A stretch of 20,847 nucleotides of DNA from CAZQKL01 sp964593895 [NCBI: uncultured bacterium] (lineage in GTDB: Bacteria > DYJV01), in NCBI GenBank assembly GCA_964593895.1, contig CAZQKL010000023.1, positions 1 to 20,847 on the forward strand, in the 5' to 3' direction. The position numbers were made by a program, and so were the translations under genes. The stretch's first letter is position 1, and each line of letters opens with the position of its first letter. This document shows, piece after piece, positions 14,438-20,847 of this stretch. The notes beneath the pieces are model-generated. The model was not told the DNA's origin, searched no databases, and saw only the letters and a program-made list of their open reading frames with translations.

Positions 14438-16401
14438 TAATAATTGGAGTTGATACAGGAGGCACTTTTACAGATTTTATTTATAAAGATGAAACTGGAT
14501 GGAATGTTTATAAAATTTTATCCACACCCAAAAATCCTGCAGAAGCAGTTTTAAAGGGTATTGAACATATTACAAAAGGAAAAACTGCAAACATAACCCA
14601 TGGTTCAACTGTTGCAACAAATGCAATTTTAGAAAAAAAAGGAGCAAATACAGCTTTAATTACAAATCATGGATTTGAGGATATTATTGAAATTGGAAGA
14701 CAGAATAGAAAAGAACTTTACAATTTAAAATACAGAAAAAATCCTGCCCTTATTCCAAAAGACCATAGATTTGGTATTAAAGGAAGAATTGATTATAAAG
14801 GTAATGTTATTGAAAATATAAACGAAAACGAAATAGATGAAGTAGTAAAAAAAATAGGTGAAGCAGATATTGAATCAGTTGCGGTTTGCATGCTATTCTC
14901 ATTTAAAAACAATTCTCATGAAAAAATTATTGGAGAAAAGTTAAAAAAAGCTGGTTTATTCTATTCACTTTCTCATGAAGTTTTATCTGAATTCAGAGAA
15001 TATGAAAGACTCTCTACAACTGTTATCAATGCTTATGTTTCACCTAAAATGGCAAGATACATCTCATTTATAAAGGATAATATTGGCAATAGCAAATTGA
15101 GAATTATGCAATCTAATGGTGGAAGTATCTCTGCAGAAACTGCAATGAAAGAATCTGTGAGAACAATCCTTTCAGGACCAGCAGGTGGAGCGGTAGGAGC
15201 TTATGAAATAGGTAAAATTGCGGGTTTTACAAAATTGATAACATTTGATATGGGTGGAACTTCAACTGATGTATCATTAATTGATGATAAACTTCCACTT
15301 ACAACTGAATCTGAAATTTCAGATTTTCCTATAAAAACTCCAATGATTGATATTCATACAGTAGGTGCTGGAGGTGGCTCAATAGCATATTTTGACATTG
15401 GAGGGTCCTTAAGAGTTGGACCAGAAAGTGCTGGAGCTGACCCTGGTCCAATATGTTATGGAAAAGGAGATAAAATTACAGTTACAGATGCTAATCTATT
15501 TCTTGGAAGATTAATTCCTGAAAAATTTTTAGGTGGAAAAATGAAACTTCATACTGATAGATTATCACACTTTTTTTCAAAAATGGCGAGTGAAATGGGA
15601 TTAGATGAAATAGAACTTGCTGAAGGGATTTTGAATGTTGCAAATGCAAATATGGAAAGAGCAATTAGAGTTATTTCAGTTGAAAGAGGATATAACCCTT
15701 CAGAATTCACTCTGTTTTCATTTGGAGGAGCTGGAGGAATGCATGCTGCTTTTCTTGCAAAGCTTTTAAATATACCAAAAGTTCTTGTTCCAAAACATCC
15801 TGGAATTTTATCAGCTATTGGAATGCTTCTTGCAGATGTTATAAAAGATTATTCGCAAACTGTTATGATTTCAAAAGAAAGTTTAAAAAAAGAAGATATT
15901 TCTCCATATTTTAAGGATATTGAGGAAAAAGCAATAATTGACCTTAAAAATGAAGGTATTGACGATGATAAAATTTTTATAGAAAAATACCTTGATATTA
16001 GATACAAAGGTCAATCTTATGAAATAGTTGTGCCATTTCAGGAAAATTTTGCAGAATTATTTCATAAATTACATGAGAAAAATTATGGATACTCAAATCC
16101 TGATAAAAGGATAGAAATAGTTAATGTAAGAATTAGAGCAAGGGGATTATTGCCAAAACCTGAGTTTAAAGAAATAAAAGAAAAAACTGAAAAAATTGAT
16201 AAAAAAGCATATCTTGGAGAAAAAGATGTTATATTTTCAGGTAAAACTTACAAAACTAAAATTTACGAAAGAGATTTTTTAAAATATGGCAACAAATTAG
16301 AAGGTCCAGCAATAATTGTTGAGTATTCCTCAACAATTGTTGTTCCACCAGAAAGTTTAGTTTATGTTGATAAATTTGAAAATCTAATATTAGAGGTGTA
16401 A
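14434..16401 (+). CDS. hyuA: Hydantoinase/oxoprolinase-family subunit A
   Basis: HyuA-type proteins bind ATP with an actin-like fold and phosphorylate the carbonyl of a cyclic amide, working with HyuB to open the ring. This 655-residue protein, of normal length, begins GVDTGGTFTDF (5-15), the phosphate-1 loop. It continues with THGSTVATNAILEKKGA, SGPAGGAVGA (247-256), FDMGGTSTDVSLI (271-283, phosphate-2), TVGAGGGS (309-316) and GPESAGADPGPICYGKG. GGAGG (14419-14423) sits 10 bases before the ATG. hyuB starts 3 bases after the stop. 5-Oxoprolinase, N-methylhydantoinase and acetone carboxylase share this subunit. No third acetone carboxylase-type subunit follows, which favours an amidohydrolase. 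The substrate remains inferred. Confidence 0.93.
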   Translation: MIIIGVDTGGTFTDFIYKDETGWNVYKILSTPKNPAEAVLKGIEHITKGKTANITHGSTVATNAILEKKGANTALITNHGFEDIIEIGRQNRKELYNLKYRKNPALIPKDHRFGIKGRIDYKGNVIENINENEIDEVVKKIGEADIESVAVCMLFSFKNNSHEKIIGEKLKKAGLFYSLSHEVLSEFREYERLSTTVINAYVSPKMARYISFIKDNIGNSKLRIMQSNGGSISAETAMKESVRTILSGPAGGAVGAYEIGKIAGFTKLITFDMGGTSTDVSLIDDKLPLTTESEISDFPIKTPMIDIHTVGAGGGSIAYFDIGGSLRVGPESAGADPGPICYGKGDKITVTDANLFLGRLIPEKFLGGKMKLHTDRLSHFFSKMASEMGLDEIELAEGILNVANANMERAIRVISVERGYNPSEFTLFSFGGAGGMHAAFLAKLLNIPKVLVPKHPGILSAIGMLLADVIKDYSQTVMISKESLKKEDISPYFKDIEEKAIIDLKNEGIDDDKIFIEKYLDIRYKGQSYEIVVPFQENFAELFHKLHEKNYGYSNPDKRIEIVNVRIRARGLLPKPEFKEIKEKTEKIDKKAYLGEKDVIFSGKTYKTKIYERDFLKYGNKLEGPAIIVEYSSTIVVPPESLVYVDKFENLILEV

Positions 16402-16404
16402 ATT

Positions 16405-17976
16405 ATGAAATTAAATCCAATTTTACTTGAAGTTTTTAAAAATAGATTTTCCTCTATTGCTGAAGAGATGGGGGTTACATTAAATAGAACCGCTTTTAGC
16501 CCAAATATTAAAGAGAGAAGAGACTTTTCATGTGCTATTTTTGATGAGAATGGAGATATGGTAGCTCAAGCTGCTCATATTCCAGTTCATCTTGGTTCAA
16601 TGCCTATGAGTGTAAAAATGGCAATTGCTGAGGGAAATATCTCTGAAGGTGATATGATAATTTTAAATGACCCTTTTAAGGGTGGCACTCATCTTCCAGA
16701 TATAACAATTGTTGCTCCAGTTTTTGTATCAAATTCTGAAAAACCAGATTTTTATGTCGCTAATAGAGCTCATCATGCAGATGTTGGGGGAATTTCTTCT
16801 GGCTCAATGCCATTATCAACTTCTCTATTTCAGGAAGGTATAATTATTCCTCCATTAAAAATAATGGAAAAAGGAAAAATTGACAAAAAATTAATGAAAT
16901 TCTTTTTAAATAATGTTAGAACTCCTGTTGAAAGGGAGGGAGATTTCTCAGCTCAAATTAGTGCAAATTTAACTGGAATAAAAAGAATTAAAGAACTTGT
17001 AGAAAAATATGGAGTTGATACAGTTAAACTTTACTGTAAAGGTATGATGGATTATTCTGAGAAAATTTTAAGAAATTTGATAAAAAACATAAAAGATGGG
17101 ACTTACGAATTTACAGATTATCTTGATGACGATGGAATATCTTCTGAAGATATAAAAATTAATGTTAAAATAGAGATTAGAGGAGATGAAGCTATTTTAG
17201 ATTTTTCAGATTCAAATCCTCAAGTTATGGGAAGTGTTAATGCTGTTTATTCAATAACCTTATCTGCTGTTTTGTATGTTTTCAGAGCTTTAATAGAAGA
17301 TGATATTCCAACAAATGCTGGACTTTTAAGGCCATTAAAAGTAATCACTAAAAAAGGAACAATAGTTGATGCTGAATTTCCATCAGCAGTTGCAGGAGGA
17401 AATGTTGAAACATCTCAGAGAATAGTTGATGTTATTCTTGGTGCTTTATCAAAAGCAATTCCAGATAAAATTCCAGCTGCAAGCCAAGGCACAATGAACA
17501 ATATTTCAATTGGTGGAATTGATGAAAGAAATGGACAGCCTTTTGCATATTATGAAACCATTGGTGGAGGCATGGGAGCATCAATTGATTCTCATGGTGA
17601 AAGTGCAGTTCATTCTCATATGACAAATACATTAAATACTCCTGTTGAAGCACTTGAATTTAATTATCCTTTTATGGTTACTGAATATTCAATTAGAAGA
17701 AACTCTGGAGGGAAAGGCAAATTTTATGGTGGAGATGGAATTATAAGAGAAATTCAATTATTATCTGATGCTGAAGTTACTGTTCTTTCGGAAAGGAGAA
17801 AAAGAGCCCCATATGGTCTTAATGGAGGTGAAAATGGAAAACCTGGTGAAAATATAATAATTGTTAATGGAGAAAAGAGAAAGATGCCAGGAAAATTTAA
17901 TATTTTTCTTAAAAAAGGGGCTAAAATTAGGATTGAAACCCCTGGTGGTGGGGGTTTTGGTAAAATAAAAAATTAA
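16405..17976 (+). CDS. hyuB: Hydantoinase/oxoprolinase-family subunit B
   Basis: HyuB supplies the metal-dependent site that hydrolyses the phosphorylated substrate made by HyuA. This 523-residue protein is full length. It has LNRTAFSPNIKERRDFSCAI (26-45), the NDPFKGGTHLPD loop (88-99), RAHHADVGG (121-129) and a glycine-rich IGGGMGAS, ending ETPGGGGFG. D40, H96, D99 and H123 or H124 fall where, as I recall, the related caprolactamase binds zinc, so they are likely metal ligands. The ribosome site AGAGGTG (about 16392) lies in the end of hyuA. No domain is missing and the codon use matches its neighbours. The gene is followed after 11 bases by dctP, so the enzyme and the transporter are expressed together. 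Confidence 0.93.
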   Translation: MKLNPILLEVFKNRFSSIAEEMGVTLNRTAFSPNIKERRDFSCAIFDENGDMVAQAAHIPVHLGSMPMSVKMAIAEGNISEGDMIILNDPFKGGTHLPDITIVAPVFVSNSEKPDFYVANRAHHADVGGISSGSMPLSTSLFQEGIIIPPLKIMEKGKIDKKLMKFFLNNVRTPVEREGDFSAQISANLTGIKRIKELVEKYGVDTVKLYCKGMMDYSEKILRNLIKNIKDGTYEFTDYLDDDGISSEDIKINVKIEIRGDEAILDFSDSNPQVMGSVNAVYSITLSAVLYVFRALIEDDIPTNAGLLRPLKVITKKGTIVDAEFPSAVAGGNVETSQRIVDVILGALSKAIPDKIPAASQGTMNNISIGGIDERNGQPFAYYETIGGGMGASIDSHGESAVHSHMTNTLNTPVEALEFNYPFMVTEYSIRRNSGGKGKFYGGDGIIREIQLLSDAEVTVLSERRKRAPYGLNGGENGKPGENIIIVNGEKRKMPGKFNIFLKKGAKIRIETPGGGGFGKIKN

Positions 17977-17987
17977 GGAGGTAGTTT

Positions 17988-18968
17988 ATGAGAGTAAGAA
18001 CATTAGCTACAGTAATTATTGGGGTAATCTTTTTAGGAGTATCCATGCTTTTCTCAAAAGTTGTAAAACTTGACTGTAACGCTATCTATGGACCTACAAG
18101 CTTTCATACTCAGGGAGCTATGAAATTTGCAAAACTTGTTGAAAAATATTCTCATGGCACAGTAAAAATTGTTGTTCATCCAGGTGGTTCACTTGGATTT
18201 AAAGGACCTGAACTTTTAAAAGCTGTAAAAGATGGACAGGTTCCTTTAAGTGATATTTTAATGGGTGTTGTGGCTGGAAGTGAACATATATTTGGTGTGA
18301 GCTCTCTTCCAAGACTTGTAAAATCTTACAAAGAAGCAAGAGAACTTTATGAAAAACTAAAACCTTTGTATGAAAAAGCTGCATTAAAATGGAATCAGAA
18401 ATTTTTATATGCAGCACCATGGCCACCAAGTGGACTTGTAACAAAAAAACCTATAAGAAAAGTTGCAGATTTAAAAGGATTAAAAACAAGAACCTATGAT
18501 AAAAATGGTGCAAGATTTTTAAAAGAACTTGGAGCAAGCCCAGTTCCAATGGCTTGGGGAGAAGTTTATTCAGCATTAAGAACTGGTGTTATTGATTCTG
18601 TTTTAACAAGTGCTGAATCAACAAAAAATGGTAAGTTCTGGGAAGTATTAAAATATTTTACAAAAATCAATTATGCATTTCCATTAAATATGATGACTAT
18701 TAATCTTGATTATTGGAAATCTTTATCAAAAGAACAGCAAAAAGCAATTTTAAAAGCAGCAAAAGAAATTGAAGATTTACAATGGAAAAATTCACAAAAG
18801 AGAAATGAGGAAGCTTTAAAAATTATTCAACAGCATGGAATGATTGTAATGGAACCTACTGAAGAATTAGATAAAGCTATGGATAAAGCAGCTCAAAAGA
18901 TAATTAAAGAATTTGTAGCTAAATGTAGAGGAAAAGCTAAAAAAATCCTTGAAGCTTATGTAAAATAA
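17988..18968 (+). CDS. dctP: TRAP transporter periplasmic substrate-binding protein
   Basis: This 326-residue protein captures the substrate outside the cytoplasmic membrane and hands it to DctQM. Its N-terminus is a signal peptide (basic MRVR, then a hydrophobic stretch to about residue 22); C30 is not in a lipobox, so it is probably a soluble periplasmic protein. The DctP fold shows ADLKGLKTRTYDKNGARFL (about 161-179), in which R168 corresponds to the conserved arginine that pairs with the substrate carboxylate, and PVPMAWGEVYSALRTGVID. The carboxylate-binding arginine supports an organic-acid substrate. Some TRAP binding proteins are known to take 5-oxoproline, which would suit HyuAB. A perfect AAGGAGGT lies at 17975-17982, the strongest ribosome site of the operon. 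Confidence 0.94.
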   Translation: MRVRTLATVIIGVIFLGVSMLFSKVVKLDCNAIYGPTSFHTQGAMKFAKLVEKYSHGTVKIVVHPGGSLGFKGPELLKAVKDGQVPLSDILMGVVAGSEHIFGVSSLPRLVKSYKEARELYEKLKPLYEKAALKWNQKFLYAAPWPPSGLVTKKPIRKVADLKGLKTRTYDKNGARFLKELGASPVPMAWGEVYSALRTGVIDSVLTSAESTKNGKFWEVLKYFTKINYAFPLNMMTINLDYWKSLSKEQQKAILKAAKEIEDLQWKNSQKRNEEALKIIQQHGMIVMEPTEELDKAMDKAAQKIIKEFVAKCRGKAKKILEAYVK

Positions 18969-18995
18969 AAAAAAAACCTGCCCTTCGGGGCAGGT
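18967..18995 (-). terminator. UUCG-capped hairpin between dctP and dctQ, terminator-like on the minus strand
   Basis: ACCTGCCC (18976-18983) pairs perfectly with GGGCAGGT (18988-18995) around a TTCG loop, a GC-rich stem that stands out in this genome. On the minus strand it is followed by about nine T (complement of the A run 18967-18975), the form of an intrinsic terminator for antisense transcription. On the plus strand no T run follows, so sense read-through into dctQ is expected. On the mRNA it may protect the 3' end of dctP or mask GGCAGGU, the only Shine-Dalgarno-like sequence before dctQ. Confidence 0.75.
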
Positions 18996-19009
18996 AATGG
19001 ATAATAAAA

Positions 19010-19498
19010 ATGGAAAAAGTTGTGAATGTTATTGAGAAAATTTCAAAAATAGGTGCATATATATCTGGCTTTTTTATGCTATTAATTGTTGCAATAATTA
19101 CAACTGAAATTTTTGTAAGAAGTATTTTCAATAAATCACTCTTAATTACAGATGAATATAGCGCTTATTTTATGGTTGCATCAATTTTTTTTGGTTTGGC
19201 ATATACTTTAAAAGAAGGGAAACATATAAAAATAACAATTATCACTTCAAGAATAAAAAATAAAAAAGTTAGTTGTATTTTAGATGTTATTGTTTACATA
19301 ATCGGTTTTGCAATTTCTACCTATGCTTGTATTTATGCATTTAAAATGGTTATGGAAACAAAAGCACTTGATATGAGAGCTGATTCAATTGCTGAAACTC
19401 CTCTCTGGATACCTGAAATATCAGTTTTTTTAGGCTTTTTACTTCTTTCAATACAGATTATTGGACTAATTTTAAGGAGGGTTAAAAATTATAAGTGA
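19010..19498 (+). CDS. dctQ: TRAP transporter small membrane subunit
   Basis: This 162-residue protein has four predicted membrane helices: about 12-33, 50-66, 89-111 and 131-153, the usual DctQ topology. EIFVRSIFNKSLLITDEYSAYFM (about 31-53) and the LKEGKHIKI segment (about 65-73) are typical. It forms the membrane complex with DctM. ATG 19010 begins 15 bases after the UUCG hairpin. The only ribosome-site-like sequence, GGCAGG, is part of that hairpin and is far from the ATG, so its translation may be weaker than that of dctP or depend on unfolding of the stem. The stop TGA at 19496-19498 lies just downstream of a Shine-Dalgarno for dctM. Confidence 0.92.
   Translation: MEKVVNVIEKISKIGAYISGFFMLLIVAIITTEIFVRSIFNKSLLITDEYSAYFMVASIFFGLAYTLKEGKHIKITIITSRIKNKKVSCILDVIVYIIGFAISTYACIYAFKMVMETKALDMRADSIAETPLWIPEISVFLGFLLLSIQIIGLILRRVKNYK
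19475..19493 (+). promoter_or_regulatory. dctM: Shine-Dalgarno and probable non-AUG start of dctM
   Basis: AGGAGGG (19475-19481) is a strong ribosome site with no ATG, GTG or TTG at the right distance in the dctM frame. In frame are ATT (19488) and ATA (19491), after which the reading continues S-D-P-L-T-L-A-I-V to the ATG at 19521. That segment looks like the conserved start of DctM proteins, so ATA or ATT is probably the initiator. Confidence 0.6.
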
Positions 19499-19520
19499 TC
19501 CATTAACATTAGCAATTGTA

Positions 19521-20825
19521 ATGTTTGGAATAATGTTTATTTTTCTCCTATCTGGATTATGGATTGGTTTTAGCCTTTTTGCTGCAGCAATCTGTGGAAT
19601 GCTCCTTTACAATTTAAATTTACCACCAACAATTTCAGTTTGGACTAAAATAGGAAGTTTAATAGCTAATTCTGTTTGGAATAGTATGGATTCATTTAGT
19701 CTAACAGCACTACCATTGTTTGTTTTAATGGGAGAAGTTTTATATAATACCGCAATTTCAACAAAATTATTAAATGGACTTTTACCTTGGTTTCAAAAAA
19801 TTCCTGGGAAATTGCTACATATAAATGTAGTTGCTTGCTCATTGTTTGCTGCAGTTTCAGGTTCAAGTGCTGCAACAACAGCAACTGTTGGCAAAATCAC
19901 ATTGGAAGAGTTATCAAAAAGAGGTTATGATAGAGATTTAGCATTAGGTTCTCTTGCAGGTGCTGGAACTCTAGGTTTTTTAATTCCTCCAAGTTTAATA
20001 ATGATTATATATGGTGTATTATCAGATACTTCAATTGGTAAATTATTTATTGCTGGAATTATTCCAGGTTTAATCTTAGGTGGAATGTATTCAACTTTTA
20101 TAATAATCAGAGCTCTTCTTAATCCAAATATTACCCCAAAAGAAACAGAAAAATTTACTTTCAAACAGAAGATTATTCAATCAAAGGAATTGTTTCCTGT
20201 TCTATTTTTAATTTTTATTGTTCTTGGCGGAATATACCTTGGATTTACAACTCCAACAGAAGCTGCTGCAATTGGTGTAATAGGTTCATATCTTCTTGCA
20301 TTTTTATTTAAAAATTTAAATTTTAAAATTTTTGTTAAATCTTTAATTAACGCGGTAATGACAACCTGTATGATTTGCTTTATAATATGTGGAGCTGCAT
20401 TTTTATCACAGGTTGTTGGATTTACTGGAATAGCAAGAGCATTGAGTGAATATATAGCAAGCATGCATCTATCACCATATACTTTAATTTTTGTGATTGG
20501 TTTAATGTATCTATTTCTTGGAATGCTACTTGACGGGATTTCAATAGTTGTTATGACACTTCCAATTGTTTTACCAATTGTAACTGCTCATGGATTTAAA
20601 CCATTATGGTTTGGAATTTTTCTTGTAATTATGGTTGAATTATCTCAGATTACTCCACCTGTTGGATTTAGCCTTTTTGTAATTCAAGGAATTTCAAATG
20701 AAAATATTGGAAGGATTTTAAAAGCAACCTTTCCTTTTTTCTGTATAATGATATTAATGGTTGTGATTTTAACTGTTTTTCCACATATTGTATTCTATCT
20801 GCCAAGTAAAATGATTGGTAAATAA
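19521..20825 (+). CDS. dctM: TRAP transporter large membrane subunit
   Basis: This is the ion-driven channel subunit of the TRAP transporter. From ATG 19521 it is 434 residues, close to the usual length, with about twelve hydrophobic helices. Diagnostic segments are LFVLMGEVLYNT (about 71-82), FAAVSGSSAATTATVG (about 113-128) and FLIPPSLIMIIYGVLSDTSIG (about 153-173). The second half repeats the pattern with TTPTEAAAIG and LSQITPPVG. The frame is open for ten more codons upstream and this segment looks genuinely coding, so the true start is probably the ATA at 19491 or ATT at 19488 behind AGGAGGG (19475-19481). The coordinates given use the first ATG. Identification is certain; the start is not. 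It is the last gene of the operon in view. Confidence 0.93.
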   Translation: MFGIMFIFLLSGLWIGFSLFAAAICGMLLYNLNLPPTISVWTKIGSLIANSVWNSMDSFSLTALPLFVLMGEVLYNTAISTKLLNGLLPWFQKIPGKLLHINVVACSLFAAVSGSSAATTATVGKITLEELSKRGYDRDLALGSLAGAGTLGFLIPPSLIMIIYGVLSDTSIGKLFIAGIIPGLILGGMYSTFIIIRALLNPNITPKETEKFTFKQKIIQSKELFPVLFLIFIVLGGIYLGFTTPTEAAAIGVIGSYLLAFLFKNLNFKIFVKSLINAVMTTCMICFIICGAAFLSQVVGFTGIARALSEYIASMHLSPYTLIFVIGLMYLFLGMLLDGISIVVMTLPIVLPIVTAHGFKPLWFGIFLVIMVELSQITPPVGFSLFVIQGISNENIGRILKATFPFFCIMILMVVILTVFPHIVFYLPSKMIGK

Positions 20826-20847
20826 AAAGTTATGGAGTAACTATCTT

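Noticed and set aside
14434-17976. HyuAB as an acetone carboxylase or a 5-oxoprolinase PxpABC system
   Set aside because: No gamma-type acetone carboxylase subunit gene follows, and PxpABC proteins are unrelated in sequence.
18199-18444. Minus-strand open frame within dctP, and similar ones opposite hyuB and dctM
   Set aside because: Each lies within a well-identified gene, and the translations are rich in Leu, His and Gln repeats typical of antisense frames in AT-rich DNA.
18997-19035. Small open frame starting at ATG 18997, just after the UUCG hairpin (about 12 codons)
   Set aside because: It sits directly after GGCAGGT, but it is very short, out of frame with dctQ and encodes nothing recognisable. 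It could be a leader peptide, but nothing else supports that.
20828-20842. Weak hairpin after dctM (AGTTA-TGGAG-TAACT)
   Set aside because: The stem is only five A/T-rich pairs, and the window ends before any T run can be seen, so a terminator cannot be called.

Overview
The window is AT-rich bacterial chromosome, roughly a quarter to 30% G+C by eye. Genes are tightly packed and proteins are rich in Lys, Ile, Glu, Phe and Asn. Strong Shine-Dalgarno sequences (AAGGAGGT type), a TRAP transporter, SelA, an ArnT-like membrane glycosyltransferase, DprA and TatD point to an anaerobic bacterium, probably Gram-negative-like and possibly a low-GC thermophile. I cannot name the phylum from the sequence. 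I see no tRNA, rRNA, insertion sequence, CRISPR array or prophage gene. No stretch over 300 bases lacks a gene; the longest gaps are about 110 and 150 bases.

Layout. (1) 1-3080, minus strand: a four-gene unit read right to left: GNAT acetyltransferase, CgeB-like glycosyltransferase, macro-domain ADP-ribose hydrolase, and dprA, which runs off the left edge. (2) 3081-3193: a divergent promoter region in which the two TTGACA boxes form an imperfect inverted repeat. (3) 3194-11933, plus strand: seven genes that overlap or lie within 2 bases of each other: a predicted ABC-class ATPase, an orphan Opp/Dpp-type ABC ATPase, an ArnT-like glycosyltransferase, a PIN-PhoH ATPase, a HemN/HemW-superfamily radical SAM protein, selA, and a secreted SH3-domain protein. 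(4) 11980-13381: an XRE-cupin regulator and a convergent tatD whose 3' ends overlap by 20 bases. (5) 13529-20825, plus strand: a catabolic operon of a GntR-like regulator, hyuA, hyuB and TRAP transporter genes dctP, dctQ and dctM.

How they work together. Region 5 is the clearest functional unit. A TRAP transporter probably imports a carboxylated compound, a HyuA/HyuB amidohydrolase pair probably opens a lactam or imide ring with ATP, and the regulator encoded first probably senses the substrate. A 5-oxoproline- or hydantoin-like substrate is the simplest guess. Region 3 mixes housekeeping functions; selA implies that this organism makes selenoproteins, although none is visible here.

The most unusual signals are: dctM apparently starting at a non-AUG codon (AUA or AUU) behind a strong Shine-Dalgarno; a very stable UUCG hairpin between dctP and dctQ that looks like a terminator only for antisense transcription; and two promoters placed so close to their start codons that the mRNAs may be leaderless. 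The strongest candidate for an undescribed system is the regulator-HyuAB-TRAP operon.
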